This document shows positions 43,374 through 50,324 of a DNA stretch of 64,000 bases, piece after piece. Each line of letters starts with the position of its first letter. The stretch's first letter is position 1. The notes beneath the pieces are model-generated. The model was not told where the DNA came from, did no database searches, and saw only the letters and a list, made by a program, of their open reading frames with translations. The position numbers were made by a program, and so were the translations under genes. Source of the stretch: Sabulicella glaciei (GTDB lineage: Bacteria > Pseudomonadota > Alphaproteobacteria > Acetobacterales > Acetobacteraceae); the NCBI RefSeq assembly GCF_026183895.1, contig NZ_JAPFQI010000001.1:835510-899509 (forward strand). Reading direction: 5' to 3'.

Positions 43374-45277
43374 GCTGCCGCCCGCTCCTCGGCCGGGGCG
43401 AGGCCTGCCTCGCGGGCCAGCCACGCCTCCAGCACCAGGATCTGCCAGATCGGCTGGGAATGATCGGCCGCGCCCGCCTCATGCTCGGCGACGAGGCGCT
43501 GCGCCTCGCCCAGTTCGAGGAGGCCGCTATCCCCCAGTGCGCCGCGTCGCAGGCGCGCGCCGATCTCGCCTGCGCGCCGGCGGAACTGCCCCGCGATCTC
43601 CGCGGCGAAACCACGCTTGCGGGCCCAGAGCAGGTCGTGCGGTAGGTCTTGCGCCATGGCGCGGCGAAGCACGTGCTTGCCGAAGGCGCCGCGCAGCTTC
43701 TCGCGCGCCGGCAGGGCCAAGCCCCACTCCACGAGGTTGTGGTCAAGGAACGGCGCACGCAACTCAAGCGAATGCGCCATGGAGGCACGGTCAGTCTTCA
43801 CGAGGATGTCCCCGGGCAGATAGGTGAGGATGTCGGTGCGCTGTGCCGCGAGCAACGGGTCGTCCGGATCTGCCTCGTCCATCGCTTCGACGAAGCGTCG
43901 GGATGGGCTGTGGCCCTCGAGCGCCGTCCGCAGCCGGGGCGACAGCAAGGCCTGTCGACGGGCATCGCGCAGCTTGCAGACCGTGCCGTAATAGCCGAGC
44001 GCGCTGTCCAGGCTCAATTCGGTCAGGGTGGACTTAGCCCGCAGCCAGCGGGGCGCGCCTGCAAGGTTCGGATACCACGCGGCGAGCCGCCCGATCACCG
44101 CCCTGCGCATTCCTGGCGGGATGTTCGCACGCACCGCCTCCACCAGCGAGTGGAAACGGTGGCGCCGATAGCCGCCGAGCACCTCGTCGCCCCCATCGCC
44201 CGAAAGGGCGCCCTTCACGTGGCGGCGCGCGAGGCGCGAGACGGCAAGGCTCGGAACGGCGGAATGGTCGCCGAAAGGCTCGCCATACACCTCCGCGACA
44301 CGCGATGCGGCGGCGAGGTAGTCCTGCTCGCCCTCCTCGGCATGGTGAGTGGTGCCGAAGCGCGCGGCCAGGGAGGCAGCGGCAGGTCGCTCATCGCCGG
44401 GGCCCGAGAAGCCGATCGTAAAAGTGGAAAGACCCACTTTGCGCGACGCCAGCGCGACAACGGAGGCGGAATCCACGCCCCCGGACAGAAAGGCGCCAAT
44501 CGGAACATCCGCCATCAATTGCAGGTGCACCGCGTCAGTCAGCCGCGCGCGAAGTTCCGCAGCGGCGTCGGCCGAACCCGCAACGGCGCGCGTAGGGGGG
44601 CGCCAGTAGGAGCGTGGCTCGGGAAGCATCGCCTCGCCCCGCCGCAGGAGCGCGAAATGCGCGGCGGGGAGACGGCGGATCGCGGCATAGCCTGTCGCCG
44701 GGTCGGGAATGTAGCCGAGCGCGAGGAAATCCTCGATCGCCATGGGATCGGTGCGGCGGTCCACGCCCGGAAGCGTCAGAAGCGCGGGGATCTCGGACGC
44801 GAAGGCCAGGGTGCCGTCCGGCAGCACCGTCCAGTGCAGCGGCTTCTCGCCCATCCTGTCGCGCGCGAGCAGCAGTTCGCTGCGTGTCCGATCCCAGAGG
44901 GCAAAAGCGTACATGCCCTGCAAACGGTCGAGCAGCCCAACGCCCCACTCACGCCAACCGGTAAGGAGGATCTCGGTGTCGGAGCGGGTGCGGTGAAGGT
45001 GGCCCGCAGCCTCCAGGGCCTCGCGCAAGGCAACGTGATTATAGATTTCGCCGTTGAATGTAACGAGGACCGCTCCATCTGCGGTTGTCATGGGCTGCGA
45101 CCCGCCCTCGAGGTCCACGAAGGACAGTCGCCGATGGCCAAAACCGAGATGTGGCTCGACATGGAAACCATCACCATCCGGCCCCCTATGCGCAAGGGCA
45201 TCCGCCATGCGGCGCAAGGCCGCAACGTCTGGAGTTGCGGCGCTGAATGGGTGGAAGAGGCCGACGATGCCGCACAT
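43370..45277 (-). CDS. asnB: Asparagine synthase-like amidotransferase (XrtA/PEP-CTERM type)
   Basis: A 635-residue class II glutamine amidotransferase. Cys2 of MCGIVGLF is the nucleophile after Met removal, followed by GHRRLSFVDLEGGSQPM and FNGEIYNHVALREAL. The synthetase domain has GAFLSGGVDSASVVALASRK (the SGGxDS PP-loop) and GDGGDEVLGGYRRHR. XrtA loci commonly encode this type, which may amidate uronic acids of the exopolysaccharide. Length agrees with that family. It is the first gene of the leftward run to 37023, with an inverted repeat 12 bp upstream. Confidence 0.92.
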   Translation of the reverse strand: MCGIVGLFHPFSAATPDVAALRRMADALAHRGPDGDGFHVEPHLGFGHRRLSFVDLEGGSQPMTTADGAVLVTFNGEIYNHVALREALEAAGHLHRTRSDTEILLTGWREWGVGLLDRLQGMYAFALWDRTRSELLLARDRMGEKPLHWTVLPDGTLAFASEIPALLTLPGVDRRTDPMAIEDFLALGYIPDPATGYAAIRRLPAAHFALLRRGEAMLPEPRSYWRPPTRAVAGSADAAAELRARLTDAVHLQLMADVPIGAFLSGGVDSASVVALASRKVGLSTFTIGFSGPGDERPAAASLAARFGTTHHAEEGEQDYLAAASRVAEVYGEPFGDHSAVPSLAVSRLARRHVKGALSGDGGDEVLGGYRRHRFHSLVEAVRANIPPGMRRAVIGRLAAWYPNLAGAPRWLRAKSTLTELSLDSALGYYGTVCKLRDARRQALLSPRLRTALEGHSPSRRFVEAMDEADPDDPLLAAQRTDILTYLPGDILVKTDRASMAHSLELRAPFLDHNLVEWGLALPAREKLRGAFGKHVLRRAMAQDLPHDLLWARKRGFAAEIAGQFRRRAGEIGARLRRGALGDSGLLELGEAQRLVAEHEAGAADHSQPIWQILVLEAWLAREAGLAPAEERAAA

Positions 45278-45288
45278 CAGGCCGCTCC

Positions 45289-45313
45289 TTCGCAATCATA
45301 CGTATGTTGCGAA
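45289..45313. promoter_or_regulatory. Inverted repeat upstream of asnB (operator or leader hairpin)
   Basis: Two arms, TTCGCAA (45289-45295) and TTGCGAA (45307-45313), flank the palindrome CATACGTATG (45297-45306), with one unpaired T at 45296. The site is 12 bp before the asnB start codon, in an AT-richer divergent intergenic region (45278-45406). It could be a regulator site or a hairpin masking the asnB ribosome site. Confidence 0.55.
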
Positions 45314-45406
45314 TCAAGCATACCAGCCAAAAATGCCTCGATAGTGAAAAGTGAATTGCACAACCTTGCCGTGCATGGTAAGGATGCAGCAGGCGGCGAT
45401 CGAAGG

Positions 45407-45586
45407 ATGTCTGAGGGTATGCAGAGGGTCGAGCACAAGTTGATCTCCCCTTCCGCACACGCGGAAGTTGCTGGGGCCGGATGGCCGGAGCGTCTGCCGT
45501 GGCCTGTCGCGGTGCTGTTCATCTTCACCCTTGGCATTGCCCTGTGGTGGGGCGTGTTCCGCTTGACCAGCGCACTTCTCGCTTGA
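45407..45586 (+). CDS. Small single-pass membrane protein
   Basis: A 59-residue protein with a polar N-terminus (MSEGMQRVEHKLISPSAH) and one C-terminal transmembrane helix (PWPVAVLFIFTLGIALWWGV), about residues 28-50. CGAAGG precedes the ATG. It diverges from asnB across 129 bp and is the only rightward gene between 37 and 58 kb. Function unknown; codon use matches its neighbours, which supports it being real. Confidence 0.6.
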   Translation: MSEGMQRVEHKLISPSAHAEVAGAGWPERLPWPVAVLFIFTLGIALWWGVFRLTSALLA

Positions 45587-45625
45587 GGACGCGGAGCTTC
45601 AAGTTTTACATGCGCCATCAGGCGT

Positions 45626-45687
45626 AACTTCCCATTTCTGCTGCCTGAACGCACGTATCCCTCCATGGGATGCAAATTGGGAAGGTT
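45626..45687. terminator. Possible bidirectional terminator between convergent genes
   Basis: The 103-nt gap between the convergent 59-residue gene and the 655-residue gene holds an imperfect inverted repeat: AACTTCCCATTT (45626-45637) against AAATTGGGAAGGTT (45674-45687). Inside it is a small hairpin ATCCC/GGGAT. T-rich sequence follows on the + side. Long loop and mismatches make this tentative. Confidence 0.3.
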
Positions 45688-45689
45688 TA

Positions 45690-47657
45690 TTAGGCGGGAA
45701 CGATTGAGAGCGTTGGCAGCCGGGCCCTGGTGGTCGCGTCGATGCCATATGCCCCGCTGTTGAGAAGCCAGGAATAGGCGCTCCGGGACGCCTGCGTGTC
45801 GAGGACTTCGACGAGCGCCGCCAGCGACTGTAGCGCCCAGCGACCGTAATCGCCTCGGCTCTTCTCCCACCCCTCACCGTTGGACAGGTTGCGAGCCACG
45901 GTTTCGCGACCGATCTCGGCCCAGCTGCGGTAGGGCGTGCCCCGCGGCGGCGAGATGGCGATCAGGTATGCGCAGCCATCATGCGGGTTAAAGCCGCGGT
46001 CCCGCGCCAGGAAGCGGCCGGCCAGGAAATTCTCCATCCACGACAGCACGGCCCGAGCGTCCGCACTGCCGCGCTTGGCCGCCATGGCTACAGTGGAAAC
46101 GAAGTAATCCTGCTGCCAGGGCGGAAGGACGCCCGATCCTCCGTACTCTCCAGGAATCCATCCATGGGCTTCGCCTTGCGTCGCTGTCCATTCAGGCAGC
46201 ATGCGGCGGAGCCACGCCCAGTTCGCGGCGGAAACCTCTCCGACCCACCCGGCCTGATCCCCGAGCGCCCAGGCTGCGTTGTCCACTTGGCGCATGGACC
46301 AAGCGGCGGAGCGGGTCTGCGCATTGTGGACGATGTTGTTGTCCGGAAGTCCCCCCTCCCGCCGGACGCCCGGCCACGTCGCGATCACCGAGTGATGCGC
46401 CTGTGCGGTGAGGTTATCCAGGAAGGCACGCCGGCCGGTCAGGATCCAAGGCATGAAGGAATAGTCGGGCTGATGGGCACGATCGGGAGCCCATCCATGA
46501 TCGCCGCCGACCGGGAAAGTAAGCCCGTGAGGTGGCCTTGCACGCGTATCGGTCCAGAAGCCGGGACGCCTGCGCGTGTCGATCCAGCCGCCCTGGGGAT
46601 CGCGGAAGTGCCAGGGGATTGCGCCCGCGGCTTCCGCCTGCCCCAGCACGAAGCGCGTCGCACGGCGATCCTGGCTGATCACCCAAGCTGCAACCGGCAA
46701 GGGTGCTGGTCCGATATCGGCCCGCGCGCCCCCGGTATGCATGCGCTGCGTGATGCCACGAGGATCGAGCGGCACCGTCCAGGACGGCGCCGCCATGGCT
46801 CGGGCGAACCCATCCAGGACTTGCGGTGCCACACCCGTGCCCAGATCGTAGCGGTGCGCTGCCGCTGCGTCTGCCAGATAGGTTGGATCGAAACGGATAT
46901 GCGCCGCGATGGGTCGCGTCGAAACCAGCCGCCCCCATCCCGCATAGGGGTGATGCCGCGCGACCCTTCCGGCCATCGCCTCTCGCCCATCCAGGCTGAC
47001 GCGAAGCTCGTAGCTCGCATACTCCACACCCGGCCGAAGCGCGAGGTCGTTGCGGAACCATGTATCCAGCACCAGCGCACCGTCGGCATGGAGGGCGACA
47101 TCCAGCACGAGGCGCAGCGAGGTGGCGCCACCGGCGGCGTCGGCGGGGACGTCCACTTCGACGCGCTTCCGCGCCGCCAAGGGGCCTACCTGCCACCCTC
47201 CCTGCCCTGCAAGCGCATCCACCACGAATCCTCCAACCTCGACCCTCGCCGACCGACCCTCCGCCGCGCGTGCCGGACTGAGCGGCGCGCCCACTTCAGG
47301 CCCGACCAAGAGGCTGACGGGAAGGCTCTGCCCCTGTCTCAGGGCCGGAATGCGCAGCGCGATCACCGCGTGCTGGACCGATCCATCCGCATGACGCGTC
47401 GTGACGTCCATCTGCACGGGCAAGGCTCCGGACCCACCGGCATCTGCCCGGAGCCCTGCCCCGCGGCCGATATCGCCGCGGCGGAAGGGGTGGCCAAAGA
47501 CCAGCACGCCCTCGGCACTCGGACCTTCCAGCGTGATGGAGGGACGCGGGCCGCCCGATGCGGCGACGCGGCGGGCTGCGCCCGTGCGGGTTGCGCCTGT
47601 CTGCGCCTCGGCCGAGCAGGCACCGAGGAGAAGCGGCAGGGAGCGCCGCGCGATCAA
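45690..47657 (-). CDS. Large exported protein, possibly polysaccharide-active (YetA/RIFT-barrel-like N-terminus)
   Basis: A 655-residue protein with signal MIARRSLPLLLGACSAEAQ (a lipobox-like LGAC). The N-terminal domain has GVLVFGHPFRRGDIGRG and VQMDVTTRHADGSVQHAVIAL, resembling the N-terminal domain of exo-rhamnogalacturonan lyase-like (PcRGLX/YetA) proteins. The remainder is rich in Trp and aromatic pairs (WAWLRRMLPEW, LPPWQQDYFVSTVAMAAK, DYGRWALQSLAAL), suggesting an alpha/alpha toroid. It may trim or bind the exported polysaccharide. Its ATG overlaps the next gene's stop. Assignment is by pattern only. Confidence 0.6.
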   Translation of the reverse strand: MIARRSLPLLLGACSAEAQTGATRTGAARRVAASGGPRPSITLEGPSAEGVLVFGHPFRRGDIGRGAGLRADAGGSGALPVQMDVTTRHADGSVQHAVIALRIPALRQGQSLPVSLLVGPEVGAPLSPARAAEGRSARVEVGGFVVDALAGQGGWQVGPLAARKRVEVDVPADAAGGATSLRLVLDVALHADGALVLDTWFRNDLALRPGVEYASYELRVSLDGREAMAGRVARHHPYAGWGRLVSTRPIAAHIRFDPTYLADAAAAHRYDLGTGVAPQVLDGFARAMAAPSWTVPLDPRGITQRMHTGGARADIGPAPLPVAAWVISQDRRATRFVLGQAEAAGAIPWHFRDPQGGWIDTRRRPGFWTDTRARPPHGLTFPVGGDHGWAPDRAHQPDYSFMPWILTGRRAFLDNLTAQAHHSVIATWPGVRREGGLPDNNIVHNAQTRSAAWSMRQVDNAAWALGDQAGWVGEVSAANWAWLRRMLPEWTATQGEAHGWIPGEYGGSGVLPPWQQDYFVSTVAMAAKRGSADARAVLSWMENFLAGRFLARDRGFNPHDGCAYLIAISPPRGTPYRSWAEIGRETVARNLSNGEGWEKSRGDYGRWALQSLAALVEVLDTQASRSAYSWLLNSGAYGIDATTRARLPTLSIVPA

Positions 47658-48895
47658 CGGCCGAGTACCCGGCGGAACACCTCGGCCTGGCCCGCCGATA
47701 CCTCACGCCAGCCGAAGCTTTCCGCGTGAGCACGTGTCGCAGCGCGATCCGGTTCTGCCAAGACCCTCCGCAAGGCAGCGGCGATGGCCGCAGGGGTTGC
47801 CACGTCGACCACCTCGCCGGCCGCCTCGGTGCAGACCGCTTCGCGCGCACCCCAGGCCGGGGTGCTGACGACAGGCGTGCCGCAGGCCATGGATTCCAGC
47901 AGCACGTTGGCCCAGCCCTCGCGGGAAGACGCCAAGACCATCGCATCTGCTGCGCCGTAGAAGCGCGGCAGCTCGCTGTGCGGGACAGGGCCGAGAAAGC
48001 GGACGCGGTCTGCGATGCCCTGCTGGCGGGCGAGTGCCTCGAGCGAAGCGCGCTCCGGCCCCTCCCCTGCGATCCAGAGCCGGGCCTCCGGCAGATCCTT
48101 CAGCGCCCCAATCGTGAGGTGATGCCGCTTGCGCTCGATCAGCAGGCCGACCGAGAGAATCAGGATCCCTTCGACGCCCAGTTCCCGGCGCAGGGCCGCT
48201 CGGTCGGAGGGCGGCCGGAAGCGCTCGAGCTCGACCCCGTTGCGCAGCACTGTCACCTTGTCGTCAGGGGCGCCGAGCGCGAGCAGCCCGCGCTTCAGGT
48301 CGGCGCTGACGGCGATCAGCGCATCGCAATCCTCGATCGCGCGTCGGATCAGGCGGCGCGGCACAGCGTGATCGGGCAGCTGCGAGACGTCGGAACCACG
48401 TGCGGTGATGACCACGGGCCGACCGAACTCGCGCCCCAGCCACGTTGCGGCAACGCCGTCCGGATACAGGTAGTGCGCATCGATCACGTCAAAGTCGAAC
48501 CCGGCCTGGATCATCCGTGTCACCTCCTTTCGCGCAGCGCGATAAAGCGCCCATGGATTGGTGACCATGCCGAGCCGGGGCAGCGCGAGGAACCGCGGAT
48601 GGCGCACGGCGAGGCCATGCCGAATTTCGTCACGTGGGACGGCCGCAGCGCGCCCCCAACGCGTGAAGAATGGCGCCAGCGCTTCCGGGAACCAGGGAAC
48701 GGGGGCGAGAACCCGCGCCTCAACGCCCTCGTCGGCGACGAGATGCCTGAGCCTGTTCTCGACGAAGACGCCATGATTGGGCGTTGCGGCGTTCGGGTAC
48801 AGGGTGCTGAACACCAGCAGGCGCGGCAGGCTGGGCCGCGGCGGCGCGGCGGAGGCGCTGTCGCGCGGCAGGGTCAGGAGCGGCGTGTCCGGCAT
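47654..48895 (-). CDS. Family 4 glycosyltransferase
   Basis: A 413-residue GT-B enzyme. After a Pro-rich leader, LLVFSTLYPNAATPNHGVFV opens the acceptor domain. Later come VITARGSDV, LSVGLLIERKRHHLTIGAL, LWIAGEGPER and the E-x7-E motif in SREGWANVLLESMACGTPVV. It overlaps the 655-residue protein gene by 4 nt downstream, and the small membrane ORF upstream by 176 nt if that ORF is real. Confidence 0.9.
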   Translation of the reverse strand: MPDTPLLTLPRDSASAAPPRPSLPRLLVFSTLYPNAATPNHGVFVENRLRHLVADEGVEARVLAPVPWFPEALAPFFTRWGRAAAVPRDEIRHGLAVRHPRFLALPRLGMVTNPWALYRAARKEVTRMIQAGFDFDVIDAHYLYPDGVAATWLGREFGRPVVITARGSDVSQLPDHAVPRRLIRRAIEDCDALIAVSADLKRGLLALGAPDDKVTVLRNGVELERFRPPSDRAALRRELGVEGILILSVGLLIERKRHHLTIGALKDLPEARLWIAGEGPERASLEALARQQGIADRVRFLGPVPHSELPRFYGAADAMVLASSREGWANVLLESMACGTPVVSTPAWGAREAVCTEAAGEVVDVATPAAIAAALRRVLAEPDRAATRAHAESFGWREVSAGQAEVFRRVLGR

Positions 48896-49013
48896 CGTCG
48901 TCGTCCCGCATGTCGAAGGGGGATGGGTAGCGCCGGCTGATCGAGGGCAGGCTCGCCCAGAGGGCGAGCCACCCGGCGCCGATCAACATGGCGAGGAAGT
49001 AAATGGCCTGCAT
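48720..49013 (-). CDS. Small membrane protein overlapping the GT4 gene
   Basis: A 97-codon ORF starting MQAIYFLAMLIGAGWLALW, a clear hydrophobic helix, then an acidic patch (DMRDDDDAG). It starts 3 nt after the ligase-like gene's stop, which fits an operon. The C-terminal 58 codons run through the 5' part of the GT4 gene in another frame and look like a shadow, so only the N-terminal half resembles real protein. Confidence 0.4.
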   Translation of the reverse strand: MQAIYFLAMLIGAGWLALWASLPSISRRYPSPFDMRDDDDAGHAAPDPAARQRLRRAAAAQPAAPAGVQHPVPERRNAQSWRLRREQAQASRRRRGR

Positions 49014-49016
49014 CGT

Positions 49017-50321
49017 TCAAGCCGCCTGTGCCCTGCTGCGCCAGCCACCGGTGGCGACGGTCCGCACGCGTTCGGTTTCCTGGCGCGCCTGCCTGAGGAC
49101 CACCGCTCTCGCGGCAGCAACAACCACGAGAAGCGTCCAGAAGTAGTCCCAGTAGGAAAGCGATAGAAAGGTCCCGCCCGCCATGTAGGCGACTATCGAG
49201 ACCTGCGACATCCGCGCAAGGTCCCAGGCCCAGCGGAGCTTCGGCTGTCCGCGCGCAAGGGCGGCGAGGCGGAAAGTTTGCCAGATCCCGGCAAGCAGCA
49301 AGGCGAACCAGATCCCGAAGCCGACCCAGCCATGCTCGCCGAGCACCTCGAACCAGATCGAATGGGTGGCACGCGCCGCGACGCCTGGAGTCAGGCGGTC
49401 GACGATCTCCTGCTGATAAACGGCACGGAAGCCGCCGCCGGTCAGCGGCCGCTCGCGCGCCATCTCATAAGCCGACATCCAGATGAGGATCCGTCCCGTG
49501 GCTGAGGCATCCTCCTCGTAGTTCTGCATCGTCTCCATGCGGCTCACCCAGGTCTGGGGCATGAAGGCGATCGCCCCGGCGACCGCTGCGACGATCGCGA
49601 TGCCCGAGACCACCTTGCCGCGCGACCGCAGCCACAACACCCCACCCGTGGCGATCAGCGCCAGGAGCGCCCCACGCGACTGCGACCCGAGGACCGCGAC
49701 GAGCGTGAGGCCCATGGCCGCGATGAGGCCGATCCGAATCAACCGATACTTGGAGTGCAGGCGCAGCCAGTTCATCAACGGGATGGAGATCAGCATGCCG
49801 ACCGCGAGGTGGTTGCGGTCCGCGATCATCGTCTGCTCGGGGCCGAGCACGATATGCCCGCCGCCCGTGACCAGCGTGAAGATCCCGCCACGCACTCCGA
49901 AATAGCCGAGCGACAGTACCATCATCCACACCATGGCGTGGATCCGGTCCCGGCTGGTGAGCAGCGCTGCAGTCAGCAGCAGGCCGAGGATCACCTTCAT
50001 CACGCGGTCCCACATCGGCCAGACCGCGGACGGAGGAGCCAGGGCGATCATCGACGTCAGGGTGATCCATGCGAGGAAGGCGAGCAGCAGCACCGTGACG
50101 GAGTTAAGAGCGGCCCGCTTCGGCTCACCGGCCAGGACGCAGCCCACCACCGTCGCCATGAAGGCGAGCATCGCCCAAGGCGGGGTCCTGGCGAAGCCCC
50201 AGACCAGCTGGTGGGGATTCATGAAGGAGATCCACGACCAGATCAGGATCCCCGCGAAGGGGCTGATGGTCGCCAGCACCAGCCAGGGTGCGCAGATCCC
50301 GAAGAAGACGATGTCGCGCAA
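49017..50321 (-). CDS. O-antigen-ligase-like membrane protein (exosortase A-associated)
   Basis: A 434-residue protein with 10 or more helices and a Wzy/ligase-type periplasmic loop. The N-terminus MRDIVFFGICAPWLVLATIS and WSWISFMNPHQLVWGFA fit the putative O-glycosylation ligase family found beside exosortase A genes. The loop has ASATGRILIWMSAYEMARER and HSIWFEVLGEHGWVGF, typical of the Wzy_C domain. It probably polymerises or ligates the exopolysaccharide on the periplasmic side. Confidence 0.88.
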   Translation of the reverse strand: MRDIVFFGICAPWLVLATISPFAGILIWSWISFMNPHQLVWGFARTPPWAMLAFMATVVGCVLAGEPKRAALNSVTVLLLAFLAWITLTSMIALAPPSAVWPMWDRVMKVILGLLLTAALLTSRDRIHAMVWMMVLSLGYFGVRGGIFTLVTGGGHIVLGPEQTMIADRNHLAVGMLISIPLMNWLRLHSKYRLIRIGLIAAMGLTLVAVLGSQSRGALLALIATGGVLWLRSRGKVVSGIAIVAAVAGAIAFMPQTWVSRMETMQNYEEDASATGRILIWMSAYEMARERPLTGGGFRAVYQQEIVDRLTPGVAARATHSIWFEVLGEHGWVGFGIWFALLLAGIWQTFRLAALARGQPKLRWAWDLARMSQVSIVAYMAGGTFLSLSYWDYFWTLLVVVAAARAVVLRQARQETERVRTVATGGWRSRAQAA

Positions 50322-50324
50322 GGG

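Noticed and set aside
43649-45406. Long rightward open frame opposite asnB
   Set aside because: Shadow of asnB; only its last 59 codons (from 45407) have a believable start, ribosome site and membrane helix.
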